Positions 22,414 through 32,075 of a stretch of DNA of 32,752 nucleotides are shown one piece after another. This DNA is from a virus, in IMG/VR virus record IMGVR_UViG_3300033064_002965, positions 1 to 32,752 of that record, one strand, 5' to 3'. Within the stretch, counting starts at the first letter, position 1. Every line of letters starts with the position of its first letter. Below the pieces are notes generated by a model, which did not search any database, was not told where the DNA came from, and worked only from the letters and a program-made list of their open reading frames with translations. Made by a program: the position numbers and the translations under genes.

Positions 22414-22421
22414 GGTAAATA
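22414..22421 (+). promoter_or_regulatory. Late-box variant GGTAAATA, predicted leaderless
   Basis: 6/8 match keeping TAAATA. The expected start is 22427, the A of the ATG of the next gene. Confidence 0.5.
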
Positions 22422-22426
22422 ATGGT

Positions 22427-22942
22427 ATGACTAATTGGACCAAACCTTCTCATTTTTTTCAATATGCCGAATTAGGCGGCGAATATGTACATATACCGTG
22501 GAACGATGTTAGTAACAATGATAGCTTGGATAGACGTCCTCTGCAAACAAGTAAAGCGTTAGCACATATAGCAAGAAGTCCGCGTACTGATTTGCTTGAC
22601 ACTACTTACTATGTTCGTGCAACTGGATTTAATTTTAATAGTATTCCTGATATTATAACAGGTATTGAATTAAGAATATCTGCACGTAGATGTGGAAGAG
22701 TATCTGACGATACAGTACAACTATGCCTTAATAATGAGTTAATAGGAGAAAATCAAGCAACGATTATAGTTGCTCCCATAACATATTACGGAAATCCAAC
22801 TTCTGTTTGGACAGCCACTGCACTAGTTGCATCAGATTTATTAAACTTGACATTCGGAGTAGATATTCGTTTTAAATCGCATCCGCATTGGCCGCACCGT
22901 GATGCTGCATCTATAGATGCAATTGAAATGCGAATCTATTAA
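22427..22942 (+). CDS. Conserved structural-type protein, function unknown
   Basis: A 171-residue protein (MTNWTKPSHFFQYAELGG at the start). It is beta-rich with PDIITGIELRISARRCGRVS, then DDTVQLCLNNELIGENQATI, then TFGVDIRFKSHPHWPHRD and ends IEMRIY. I recognise the pattern from proteins near virion genes of T4-like aquatic phages but know no function. ATG 22427 is preferred over an in-frame TTG at 22397, which lies in the terminator tail. No Shine-Dalgarno sequence precedes the ATG; see the leaderless finding. Confidence 0.75.
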   Translation: MTNWTKPSHFFQYAELGGEYVHIPWNDVSNNDSLDRRPLQTSKALAHIARSPRTDLLDTTYYVRATGFNFNSIPDIITGIELRISARRCGRVSDDTVQLCLNNELIGENQATIIVAPITYYGNPTSVWTATALVASDLLNLTFGVDIRFKSHPHWPHRDAASIDAIEMRIY

Positions 22943-22945
22943 AAC

Positions 22946-22953
22946 AATAAATA
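22946..22953 (+). promoter_or_regulatory. Late promoter box AATAAATA of the large fibre gene
   Basis: 7/8 match. Expected start near 22959, leaving a 13-base leader with AAGGAA. Confidence 0.65.
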
Positions 22954-22971
22954 CTCTAAAGGAACTAACAA

Positions 22972-25900
22972 ATGGCTACTCCAGTAATACTGTCAAGAAT
23001 ATCAGGTAAAGTAACTACCACTACTGGCGGCGACAATACGTTCTCCGCTCCGTCAGGTAACATTAATCTTGTTTCAACTGTAACCAATATTACTAATTAC
23101 ACAGTGATACAGGGTACTGGAAATGTAGATAATCCTCTTGGATTTAAATACAATCCTGACGATATTTATAGCAGCATAGAACACCGGACTGGTGGTGCAC
23201 TATATGTAGCCGGCGGAGTAGGTATTGAAAAAGATTTAAATGTAGGTGGATTTATTTACGGCAGGATTAGTTTTGCAACCACTTCTTCACAGTTAGTTAT
23301 TAAGTCGACTGATTTGGATGCAGTGTTTTATCCAACCTTTACTGATAACCCTGATGCCGGCGGAATTATTTACGCTGATAAAACAGGGACTGGTGGTGGT
23401 CTAAAATATAATCCTAATAAAGGATTATTAACATTAGAAAAATTATTAGCAATATCCACTGCATCCTCGACTTCTACTACTACAGGAGCCATTGTTGTAT
23501 CAGGCGGAGTAGGAATTGGTGAAAACTTATACGTATCAGGAGCTGTTGTATCATCAAGTCTACAACCTGCAACTGATAATAAATTTGCTATTGGTAGTAC
23601 AAGTACACAATGGGCTGATGCATATATAGAAAATATTTATACTCGCGTTATTTCATCAACAACTGGTACTGTTCAAATTAATCCCGCAGCAGGTGTTACT
23701 GAAATTATTGGAGATATTCGTGTATTGGGTCAAAAGCCAATAGGTACTGCTCCAGTAGTTACTAATATTTTATATGTTACCATGGATGGAAATGATACCA
23801 ACGATGGCCGCGCAATGGATTCGAGTCGTGCGTGCCGAACAGTTACAGGCGCAGTAAATTCAGAATACTACCAGCCAGGTACTCAGATTCGTGTAGCACC
23901 CGGCCGCTATTTAGAAGATAACCCAATTGCATTAAAACCGTATACTAGTATTGTTGGTGCGGATTTACGTACTACTAGTATTGAACCTATTAACAAAACT
24001 CAAGATTTATTTCACTTAAACAGCGGCTGCTATCTTGCACAAATGCAATTCCTGAACGGGCGTAGTGGTTTATTAGAAGGTCCATATGATACTAGATTTA
24101 ATCGTGGAGCATATTGTACATCGTTTCCGCCATTAAAAGGCGATGCTCGAATCAATTTGTTTCATAGTCCGTATATTCAAAACTGTACTAATCTAAGCGG
24201 CCCTTGGTTAAGAGATGGCACTCAGTTTATTCCTAATCAAACAGTACAAATTCCATCAGCAGTGGGCATTGGATCGTGGGACGTTAACACTGCTACCATT
24301 ACATTACAAGTATCATCGGGTGACATTCAAGTAGGCATGAGCGTCAATTCAGGACAGCAGAATCCAGGGTTTTTCAATGCTCGAACATTACTGCTGGCAA
24401 ATAAACAATTTATGCAGGAACAAGTCGTTGCTTATGTAGATGCTTCCCAATTATTTCCAGGAACAATATATTCACGTGAGAAATTTTTTAGGAACATTGG
24501 TATACTAGTTGAAAATATTTCCTACGATGCTGCATTTGGTGGAAATGAAAAAGCAATAGAAAGTGGACTAGCATATTACAAAGGTGTAGTAAGTTTAATT
24601 GCTGGACAGGAATTACAAACTATTGCAGCTATAGAATACTTGGAAGGATTGATGCAGTCCATCATTGTAAATGCAGCATGTACTGATTTATATTCTAACG
24701 GGGCAACATCTAGTGCAATATATCAGCAAGTTATTAATTATGTGCTGATAGGTGGCGAGATTTCAAGTCCGTCATTGAGTAATTTAACTGCCATAATTAT
24801 AAACATTATTAAAAATGGAATAACTGTAGCGCCAACACTTTATAAAAGTGCAGGCCCTGATGCAGCATTTGTAAGCGCTGAAATTTTATTAAATGCAAAT
24901 AGAACATTAATACAGGAAGACACTTCTAATTGGATTACTACTACATTTCCTTTATTTGAATATAATCGTGCTAAATGTTATCGAGATATTGGTTTAATTA
25001 TTGATGCAGTGAGCCAAGATGTATTACTAGGTGGAAATGCTAAATCAATTGAAGCTGGGCTTGCTTATTGGAGCTCCGGATATAATTCTATAACAGGACA
25101 AGAAACTACTACAACACTTGCAATCAGTTATGCAGCAGGATTAGCATTATCAGTAATTGCTAACAGTCCAGCTACATTACAGTTAACTACCACTGCCAAG
25201 CAAATAATTAATCCATTCTTTCAATACGGTGGCGATTATATGCCAAGCCAAGCAGTTGAGCGAAATTTTAATATTATTAAAACTATTATTGAACGAGGAC
25301 CGCTATACGCACCTATTTCATATGTAGGTAGCGGATTATTTGGATTAACAGGTATAAATGGGGCAGATGTTAAGTTGGCTCCAACTGTTATTTCAGTAAC
25401 ACAAGAATCATCAGGCACTACTTATATAGTTACATTAGACATACCAACAGTAGGGTTTGGCAATAATGCTACTTTGTATTTTGGGAGCACTGCAGTTTTT
25501 CCCATGCAAGATGAAGAATTTCGAGCACTAAGTTTGGAATTAACCAATAATGAAACAACCTGGGATCAACGCCGAGTAGATCCAGTTGGTGGTATGGGGG
25601 GTAGCTTGGTAGATGGTGCAGTTATTTCTCCTATTTCTCCTATTCAATCATTTGTATATGATGCATTTACTCAGCTGACTCAAGGCGGTCGAGGGATTCA
25701 TATTACAAATGATGGGTATGCGCAATTAGTGTCTGTATTTACAATTTTTTCTTCTGTTGGGGTACAAACTGATAATGGTGGTATCGCAAGTATTGTTAAC
25801 AGTAATGCTAACTTTGGTGATATTTGTTTATTGGCAAAAGGATACGGACGCCGCAAATTTACTGGTACTATATATAATCCTGCAAATAAAGCATATCCTG

Positions 25901-27279
25901 ATAATATTGAATTAAATGAGTATTATCCACAAGGTTTCTGGCCAAATAACGCAAGAATTGAAGTGTTTTTGCCCGATATTGTTGATAGACCACACATTAG
26001 TTTGATAATGGAAATAGAACCACCTGCTGCTCATATTAACGAGCAAGCATTGCCTGGATTCTTAAACGCAATTCCAAATAAAGCAGTATTAACTGCGGGT
26101 ACTATTGTAATTGAAGACATAGTAACCGACGGTATTGCAGTAGGCAATGTACTGTATATTAGAGATCAATTTGGTAGTACTAAAGGAAATGACGGATTGC
26201 TGTATGCCGATACTAATACAATCGTAACTGATGTTGGTTACAGAAGTGTTACTTTAAGTAATGCGTTAACCAGTGGCGGTGGCGATGCAGAAAATAATAA
26301 CTATTTTAGTCTATATTTCTGCGGTAACAGTTATTATACAGTATTAAGCAGTGAAGTTGCTACTAATCCAAAAGAAGCAGGTATTAATTTATTATCGCCT
26401 GCTGCAACTGGATTAGCAGAAGATCAAGTTCCGGCACATATTGACAGTTTAAATAAATTAAATTCTTTAATTAATAGTATTATTCAAAATGAAGTAATTG
26501 ATAATCAAGTATCCGATGTTTCTAATAAACAAGTTTTTTTACCCACTGTATTTGACGGCGTGTTAGCAACTGGCTTTATTGCAGATAGATTTAATGAAAT
26601 TATTAGTATAATAGGTGCTGTTGATTATACAACTGCTAATTCAATAGTCCCATTAAAATCTCGTAATAAATCAGGGACTCCTTCAGAAGGTGCAGGTAGC
26701 GCAATTACATTAATCACTGCTAATATTAATTTTCTTGCAGCAGAAGTATCTGCATATGTTGCTGCAGCGAATCCTAATTTGGTATTCAGAGATGATAAAT
26801 GTCAACGTGATACTAAAATTATTGTACAGAGATTGCTTTACGATTTAGAAACTGGCGGAAAATATAACTCCGTAATGGTAGGATTGAGCTACTGGTCTCG
26901 TAACGGTACACATCATATTGTGCAATTAGGTGAGAATGTAAGGCGTAATGATTTGTTTCCTGATGGGTCCACTGTGAATTTCTATCAGCGCAGCTACATG
27001 AGTGCAAGTGGATACGTATTTGAATATGTGGGTGCAGGAACCAACTACGGAGCATTACCGCAAGTAGGACGAGCAGATCCAGTACAAGGAAAAGAAACAG
27101 TTCAATTAGACAGCGGTAAAGTATTCTTTACATCAACTGACCAAAATGGCGATTTTAGAATTGGTCCAGGATTGGTGATTAGTCAAGCTACCGGTGTATT
27201 AAGCGGTAGAACATTTACTAAATCATTATTTGCTAATATGACCCCATTCATATTAGCTATCGAAGGCGGCGGAGTTTAA
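22972..27279 (+). CDS. Large virion structural/fibre protein with beta-helix-like region
   Basis: A 1435-residue protein. The N-terminus (to ~250) has two copies of the shared fibre module (GGALYVAGGVGIEKDLNVGG; TGAIVVSGGVGIGENLYVSG). Residues ~264-400 look like a right-handed beta-helix start (VTMDGNDTNDGRAMDSS, AVNSEYYQPGTQIRVAPGRY, PYTSIVGADLRTTSIEP), as in aquatic-phage fibre proteins. Three helical repeats follow, near residues 500, 666 and 1275 (for example RDIGLIIDAVSQDVLLGGN, then AKSIEAGLAYW). The second beta-rich part (~820-1100) holds GGRGIHITNDGYAQLVSVFT and KGYGRRKFTGTIYNP. The C-terminus ends FFTSTDQNGDFRIGPGLVIS. It is probably a tail fibre or baseplate-attached decoration; the receptor target is unknown. 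AAGGAA before the ATG. Confidence 0.8.
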   Translation: MATPVILSRISGKVTTTTGGDNTFSAPSGNINLVSTVTNITNYTVIQGTGNVDNPLGFKYNPDDIYSSIEHRTGGALYVAGGVGIEKDLNVGGFIYGRISFATTSSQLVIKSTDLDAVFYPTFTDNPDAGGIIYADKTGTGGGLKYNPNKGLLTLEKLLAISTASSTSTTTGAIVVSGGVGIGENLYVSGAVVSSSLQPATDNKFAIGSTSTQWADAYIENIYTRVISSTTGTVQINPAAGVTEIIGDIRVLGQKPIGTAPVVTNILYVTMDGNDTNDGRAMDSSRACRTVTGAVNSEYYQPGTQIRVAPGRYLEDNPIALKPYTSIVGADLRTTSIEPINKTQDLFHLNSGCYLAQMQFLNGRSGLLEGPYDTRFNRGAYCTSFPPLKGDARINLFHSPYIQNCTNLSGPWLRDGTQFIPNQTVQIPSAVGIGSWDVNTATITLQVSSGDIQVGMSVNSGQQNPGFFNARTLLLANKQFMQEQVVAYVDASQLFPGTIYSREKFFRNIGILVENISYDAAFGGNEKAIESGLAYYKGVVSLIAGQELQTIAAIEYLEGLMQSIIVNAACTDLYSNGATSSAIYQQVINYVLIGGEISSPSLSNLTAIIINIIKNGITVAPTLYKSAGPDAAFVSAEILLNANRTLIQEDTSNWITTTFPLFEYNRAKCYRDIGLIIDAVSQDVLLGGNAKSIEAGLAYWSSGYNSITGQETTTTLAISYAAGLALSVIANSPATLQLTTTAKQIINPFFQYGGDYMPSQAVERNFNIIKTIIERGPLYAPISYVGSGLFGLTGINGADVKLAPTVISVTQESSGTTYIVTLDIPTVGFGNNATLYFGSTAVFPMQDEEFRALSLELTNNETTWDQRRVDPVGGMGGSLVDGAVISPISPIQSFVYDAFTQLTQGGRGIHITNDGYAQLVSVFTIFSSVGVQTDNGGIASIVNSNANFGDICLLAKGYGRRKFTGTIYNPANKAYPDNIELNEYYPQGFWPNNARIEVFLPDIVDRPHISLIMEIEPPAAHINEQALPGFLNAIPNKAVLTAGTIVIEDIVTDGIAVGNVLYIRDQFGSTKGNDGLLYADTNTIVTDVGYRSVTLSNALTSGGGDAENNNYFSLYFCGNSYYTVLSSEVATNPKEAGINLLSPAATGLAEDQVPAHIDSLNKLNSLINSIIQNEVIDNQVSDVSNKQVFLPTVFDGVLATGFIADRFNEIISIIGAVDYTTANSIVPLKSRNKSGTPSEGAGSAITLITANINFLAAEVSAYVAAANPNLVFRDDKCQRDTKIIVQRLLYDLETGGKYNSVMVGLSYWSRNGTHHIVQLGENVRRNDLFPDGSTVNFYQRSYMSASGYVFEYVGAGTNYGALPQVGRADPVQGKETVQLDSGKVFFTSTDQNGDFRIGPGLVISQATGVLSGRTFTKSLFANMTPFILAIEGGGV

Positions 27280-27291
27280 CAAGGACATATC

Positions 27292-27675
27292 ATGGCATTA
27301 ATACCATTAAATACATTTAAAACTAAAACATCAAAACTAGGAGCAGATACAACAGGCACAGTGTATGTTGCTCCTGTAGGAGTAACTTCCATTATACTAA
27401 TGGCACAGATTGCCAACATTACCAGCGCTACTCAATATGTTAGTGTAATTCATCATAGAAATAGACCAATACTTCAGGATGCACAAGGTAACGGTGCCCA
27501 ATCAAGAGATACTGATTCATTTCTAGTTAAAGATTTTCCAATTCCTGCAAATGATTCAGGCAGTGTATTAACTGGAAAATTAATCATCGAAAGTCTTGAT
27601 AGTGTAAGGGCATATACTGTCACTGGAAATACTTGTCAACTAGTGTTAAGTATTTTAGAAACTGCGAACGAGTAA
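27292..27675 (+). CDS. Small conserved structural-type protein in fibre operon
   Basis: A 127-residue protein, mostly beta: LGADTTGTVYVAPVGVTSII, then LMAQIANITSATQYVSVIHH, then KDFPIPANDSGSVLTGKLII. AAGGA eight bases before the ATG. It lies between two fibre genes, with 12 bases before and five bases after, so it is cotranscribed. The compact beta fold and place suggest a fibre-associated or virion protein; no specific function can be given. Confidence 0.75.
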   Translation: MALIPLNTFKTKTSKLGADTTGTVYVAPVGVTSIILMAQIANITSATQYVSVIHHRNRPILQDAQGNGAQSRDTDSFLVKDFPIPANDSGSVLTGKLIIESLDSVRAYTVTGNTCQLVLSILETANE

Positions 27676-27680
27676 AATAC

Positions 27681-29093
27681 ATGGCTAAATTATTAAGCGG
27701 CAGCATTTTGCGATCAGGCGGAAGTGGAGATTTTATTACTCTCCAAAATGCACAACCGCAATTGCCTGCGACAGATACTACTTCAACAGGCTACACATTA
27801 GTAACAGATTACTTATTGCGAACTACTTACCGTTCCAGTCTTGGTAATTTAGAATTTAATAAAGGAACCATATATAGTAATATCGCTGATGGTAATATAA
27901 CATTATCAGGCACGGGCACAGGAATCGTGCTGGTTTCCGCTACTACTGTTTCAACGGGTACATCAACCGGCGCGCTGGTAGTAAATGGCGGAGTGGGTGT
28001 TGGCGGCACCATATGGGCTGCTAACGATATTGTCGCGAACGGAGTAACTATAGGGCAAGGATACAAAGGTAGTAATAATATTGTATTACGCGGAGACGCA
28101 ACTCCACAGCTAAATGAATTTAATGATGGGCAGCTAAGTGTTGCTATCGGATATGACACATTAACGGGACTTTCATCTTCATATAAAAATATTGCAATTG
28201 GCAGATATGCATTAAGTTCGGGTACTATGGTATCAAATTCAATTGCAATAGGTGACAGTGCATTAAAATCTATAGGTATATTACATAAAACATTTGCCGG
28301 AAATATTGATACCATAACTGCAACATCTCCAGTTATAATTACTACAAACAGCGAACATTTCCTTACCAGTGGCACTAAAATTGCAATTGAAAATGTAATA
28401 AGTCCAATTAATATTAACGGCGAAACTTATTATATTAAAGTAATTGGCATTGCTCAATTTGAAGTGTATACAAATAATATATTATCTATTCCATTAGACG
28501 GTACTTCATATCCTCCATATACGCAAGGTACAGGTATTGTTTCTAAAGTTTTAGTTAGCGACAGTAACATTGCAATTGGAGTGGATGCAGCAACATCGCT
28601 GATTGACGGCGAAAAAAACTTCTTCTTTGGTCATAGTATTGCTAAAAACTTAGTGACAGGTTCATATAATTTTTTGGTGGGACATGAAGTTGCTAATAAC
28701 ATGATTACTGGTAACGCTAATATTTCTATAGGCGGAGATTTATTAGTGGACGGTCAAGATAATCAAATTAGTATTGGCAGTATTTTTTACTATGATGGAA
28801 AAGGGTTCTTGCAGATTAATACAGATACAGGAATCGTTGGGTCAAATTCAACCAGCACTTCATCGGGAGCATTGACTGTATCCGGCGGAGTTGGTATTAG
28901 TGGTAGTGTATACAGTGCAAATGGTAATCCCGATGAGGGTAATTTATTATACACTCCTAAAGTAACTATATCAGTAAATCCGCCAACTAATCCAAGAATT
29001 GGCGATTTTTGGATAGATCCAACTTTAGCAGTTGAATTTCAGTATGTAAAAGATGGCAATAATAAGTTCTGGATTCAATTCGCAGGATTGTAA
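27681..29093 (+). CDS. Fibre protein with head-like YadA/adhesin-type repeats
   Basis: A 470-residue protein. It has two copies of the shared module ([20 protein letters not shown] near residue 105; SSGALTVSGGVGISGSVYSA near 395). Between them are short beta repeats of the type NIAIGRYALSSG, SIAIGDSALKS, NIAIGVDAATSL, NFFFGHSIAKNL, NFLVGHEVANNM, which resemble the left-handed beta-roll repeats of trimeric autotransporter adhesin heads. It ends in a small domain, NPRIGDFWIDPTL...FWIQFAGL. ATG 27681 is preferred; an upstream GTG-type start at 27633 overlaps the previous gene. Likely trimeric fibre; receptor unknown. Confidence 0.75.
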   Translation: MAKLLSGSILRSGGSGDFITLQNAQPQLPATDTTSTGYTLVTDYLLRTTYRSSLGNLEFNKGTIYSNIADGNITLSGTGTGIVLVSATTVSTGTSTGALVVNGGVGVGGTIWAANDIVANGVTIGQGYKGSNNIVLRGDATPQLNEFNDGQLSVAIGYDTLTGLSSSYKNIAIGRYALSSGTMVSNSIAIGDSALKSIGILHKTFAGNIDTITATSPVIITTNSEHFLTSGTKIAIENVISPININGETYYIKVIGIAQFEVYTNNILSIPLDGTSYPPYTQGTGIVSKVLVSDSNIAIGVDAATSLIDGEKNFFFGHSIAKNLVTGSYNFLVGHEVANNMITGNANISIGGDLLVDGQDNQISIGSIFYYDGKGFLQINTDTGIVGSNSTSTSSGALTVSGGVGISGSVYSANGNPDEGNLLYTPKVTISVNPPTNPRIGDFWIDPTLAVEFQYVKDGNNKFWIQFAGL

Positions 29094-29096
29094 ATA
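29089..29096 (+). promoter_or_regulatory. Late-box variant TGTAAATA
   Basis: 6/8 match keeping TAAATA; it overlaps the stop of the upstream gene. Expected start near 29102, 20 bases before the ATG at 29122. Confidence 0.45.
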
Positions 29097-29121
29097 ATAT
29101 CACTAATAAGAGCTAAAAATT

Positions 29122-30003
29122 ATGGCAGATTTAAATTTTCCAAATGATCCAACAGCAGGAAAAGAACATCAAATAGGCAGTACTACGTGGATGTGGACCG
29201 GAAGAGCATGGATTAAATCAATTAGTCCAAATAAAAGAATTAATTCAATAGAAATTACCTCAAAAAATAATGCAACTACTAGTACAAATGGTGTACTAGT
29301 AGTTGCAGGTGGTGCCGGAATTGCCAAGGATTTATGGGTTGGTGGGAATCTACATCTACTGGGAACTTTGTATCAATCCGGTGATAAAGTACTTACCACT
29401 GCAACTTTTTCTGGAGTGACAAAAGCAGGAGATGATATTCAAATTACTACAGATTCTGATACCGGCTCCCTCACTTTTGATAACATATCTACTTTTCAAA
29501 CTGTGACTAATCGAGGTTCTAGTAGCACACAACTTGTTAGTTTTACAAACACTACTACTTCATATAGTTATCTTACTGGTGCAGTAACAGTATCTGGGGG
29601 AGTTGGCATCGGCGGGGACCTGTACGTTCAAGGTAGGGTCAATTCCGAAAGCATTAGAATTACTGACTCAATATTGGATTCCACAGCAGTATCCATAAAT
29701 AACACTGATATCACGATTATTGATAGTTATTCAATTGACCAATTTAGATCTGCAAAATATTTGATTCAAATATCAGAAACATCTGCAGGGAATACTGCTA
29801 AATTTCAAATGATTGAGATACTATTGTTGGTGGATAATATAGGCACTGTGTACGCAACTGAGTACGGCCAAGTTGCTTCAGCAGGGTCGCTTGGTGAATT
29901 TGCTGCAGATATGCAACCTGACAGTATAGTAAGATTGTACTTTACATCTACCAGCGTATCAAACAAAACTATTAAAGTATTACGGACAGCAATGTCAACT
30001 TAA
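29122..30003 (+). CDS. Fibre protein with paralogous C-terminal domain
   Basis: A 293-residue protein. It starts NFPNDPTAGKEHQIGSTTWM with WTGRAWI, a short N-terminal domain common in phage fibre proteins. Two shared modules follow (TNGVLVVAGGAGIAKDLWVG; TGAVTVSGGVGIGGDLYVQG). The C-terminal ~105 residues (YSIDQFRSAKYLIQISETSA ... EYGQVASAGSLGEFAADMQP ... KTIKVLRTAMST) match the end of the next protein. It lies in the fibre operon, and the next gene begins 12 bases later with AAAAGGAAA. Probably a fibre or fibre-tip paralogue. Confidence 0.75.
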   Translation: MADLNFPNDPTAGKEHQIGSTTWMWTGRAWIKSISPNKRINSIEITSKNNATTSTNGVLVVAGGAGIAKDLWVGGNLHLLGTLYQSGDKVLTTATFSGVTKAGDDIQITTDSDTGSLTFDNISTFQTVTNRGSSSTQLVSFTNTTTSYSYLTGAVTVSGGVGIGGDLYVQGRVNSESIRITDSILDSTAVSINNTDITIIDSYSIDQFRSAKYLIQISETSAGNTAKFQMIEILLLVDNIGTVYATEYGQVASAGSLGEFAADMQPDSIVRLYFTSTSVSNKTIKVLRTAMST

Positions 30004-30014
30004 AAGGAAATTAT

Positions 30015-32054
30015 ATGGCATTAACCGCAATTACAAATGATTTTATTACTAAATCAGGTATAGTTATAGAAGGTACTGCAGTAGTTACCAGTTCAACTGG
30101 TCAATCTAGCGCATTGCAAGTCAATGCAGGTGCTGCAATTGCAAAAAATCTTATAGTTGGTACTTCTGCTTTAATTGGTACCACTTTTGCAGTAACAGGC
30201 GCTACCTCACTAACTGGTACATTAACCGCAAACAACACCAGTACATTTAATGCAGCATTAATTGTTAGCGGAACAAATACATTAACAGTAGGTACTGGAC
30301 TGTCAACATTTGCTGGTGCAGTTAGTATAGCCGGCGCATCAACATTATTAGGAACATTAACTGCAAATGGAATTAGTACTCACAATGCAGCATTAATTGT
30401 TAGCGGTACAAACACATTTTCAGTAGGTACCGGAGTTTCATCTTTTGGTGGCATAGTTTCTATATCAAATGTCACACCTGCAACTACTGTAGGTGCTGGC
30501 GCACTTGTTGTAGCAGGCGGAGTATTTGTTGGAAATAATTTAGTTATCGGATCAGCAACTTCTAGCACGGGCATAGTGTCAAACAATGCATTATATATTG
30601 CAGGAGGTGCCGGTATTGCAGGTAGTATGGTAGTCAGTGGTGCTGCAGTATTTAAAGATACTGTTACTTTTAATGGCACTGCTACCTATGTATACAGTAC
30701 TAATACTGTTTATACAGACAATATTTTAGAACTCCATACGCCTCCTGGCGGAATGAATAGTGCATGGACTATCAATGATGCAAAAGATATTGGTATACGC
30801 ATGCATTATTTTGATACGTCTGATAAAAACGCATTCTTTGGGCGTACCGCAGCGTCTGGATACTTTGAATATTTTAGTGCAGGAGTTGAAAATGCTACGT
30901 CATTTGCTGGTGCAACATACGGGGTTATTAAAGCAGGTACATTTATTGCTAATGATACTACTGCAGCCACAAATGCTACATCCGGTGCATTACAAGTATT
31001 GGGCGGAGCAGGGATCGGTGGAGCAATATATGCAGGTGCAAATATAAGCGGTGCAACAGTAACTGCTAGAAATTTAACAGATCAACAAGTAGTGTTTTCT
31101 GATGCTGTTGGATTATTGTCAGGGCACGCAGGTATTACTTATAATCAATCAACTGGTATTTTAACAACTACTGTAACATCTGCTATCACCAGTACCAATT
31201 TAACCAGCGGTGCTGCAGGTAGCTTACCATATCAGTTAGCAGCAGGGTCGACTTCGTTTTTACCAATTGGTAATAATGGATATGTGTTAACTTCTTCAGG
31301 ATCTGCGCCAGCTTGGACACCAGTTACTGGATTGTCTGCAGGTAATGCAACTACTGCAACTAATATTGCAGGCGGCTTAGCATACCAAATTCCATATCAA
31401 TCAGCACCTGGATCAACTGTATTTTCAGGCAGTTTGACTTATACACCAGTAACTTCCACTTTGTCTGTGCCAATTATTTCAGTGTCTGCAGTAACTGGAT
31501 CAACATCTGTATCAACTGGTGCATTAGTTGTGGCAGGCGGAGTTGGTATTGCTGGTACTATAAATGTTGGCGGAAAACTAGTAATTAATGATTCCACTGA
31601 TGCAACTTCCATTTCAACTGGTGCTATTATTGCAACAGGCGGAGTTGGAATTTCTAAAAATCTTGTAGTTGGTGGTGCAGTTAGTATAGGCACTCCTGTA
31701 GCTAGTACAGTTATTCCATCAATAATTAGCAACAATATGCAGCTTGCTAGTTTTACAAAAACTGGTATTATTGGTTCTGCTCCCACAACATTAGATACAT
31801 ATGATGCAACTGTTTATAGAAGTGCAAGATATACTATTCAAATTGTGGATTCAGGAAAAGTGCATGTTACTGAAATTACATTACTGCATAATGGTATTGA
31901 TGTATATATTAATGAATATGGTATTTCAACCAGTGCAGGGGAGTTGGGAGCATTTAATGCATCGTTTGCTACAAATACTGTAACACTATTGTTTACTCCA
32001 TCAACTGCAACTTCGATGACAATTAAAGTAGTAAGAATGTGTATTACTCTTTAA
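30015..32054 (+). CDS. Repeat-rich fibre protein
   Basis: A 679-residue protein. At least six copies of the shared module are seen (for example GAGALVVAGGVFVGNNLVIG, NNALYIAGGAGIAGSMVVSG, TSGALQVLGGAGIGGAIYAG, STGALVVAGGVGIAGTINVG, STGAIIATGGVGISKNLVVG). A 45-residue tandem repeat lies at ~66-155. A globular insert at ~235-300 (LELHTPPGGMNSAWTINDAK, then DIGIRMHYFDTSDKNAFFGR) resembles domains of other phage fibres. The last ~100 residues (YRSARYTIQIVDSGKVHVTE ... EYGISTSAGELGAF ... TIKVVRMCITL) are paralogous to the end of the preceding protein. Very low Cys content and beta repeats suggest a long trimeric fibre. It is followed by a strong terminator. Confidence 0.8.
   Translation: MALTAITNDFITKSGIVIEGTAVVTSSTGQSSALQVNAGAAIAKNLIVGTSALIGTTFAVTGATSLTGTLTANNTSTFNAALIVSGTNTLTVGTGLSTFAGAVSIAGASTLLGTLTANGISTHNAALIVSGTNTFSVGTGVSSFGGIVSISNVTPATTVGAGALVVAGGVFVGNNLVIGSATSSTGIVSNNALYIAGGAGIAGSMVVSGAAVFKDTVTFNGTATYVYSTNTVYTDNILELHTPPGGMNSAWTINDAKDIGIRMHYFDTSDKNAFFGRTAASGYFEYFSAGVENATSFAGATYGVIKAGTFIANDTTAATNATSGALQVLGGAGIGGAIYAGANISGATVTARNLTDQQVVFSDAVGLLSGHAGITYNQSTGILTTTVTSAITSTNLTSGAAGSLPYQLAAGSTSFLPIGNNGYVLTSSGSAPAWTPVTGLSAGNATTATNIAGGLAYQIPYQSAPGSTVFSGSLTYTPVTSTLSVPIISVSAVTGSTSVSTGALVVAGGVGIAGTINVGGKLVINDSTDATSISTGAIIATGGVGISKNLVVGGAVSIGTPVASTVIPSIISNNMQLASFTKTGIIGSAPTTLDTYDATVYRSARYTIQIVDSGKVHVTEITLLHNGIDVYINEYGISTSAGELGAFNASFATNTVTLLFTPSTATSMTIKVVRMCITL
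30210..30479 (+). repeat. 135-base tandem duplication in the fibre gene
   Basis: Two 45-codon units begin at 30210 and 30345, each containing GTLTAN, STxNAALIVSGTNT and VGTG. The core segment aatgcagcattaattgttag is identical in both. Confidence 0.85.
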
Positions 32055-32075
32055 TAATTTAAAAAAATAGCATAT

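Noticed and set aside
22397-22426. TTG start giving a 181-residue form of the gene ending at 22942
   Set aside because: The TTG is in the terminator tail and upstream of the late box, so it would not be in the main late transcript.
27633-27680. Upstream start for the fibre gene at 27681
   Set aside because: Would overlap the previous gene by 43 bases and add residues unlike a fibre N-terminus; MAKLLSGSIL is the natural start.
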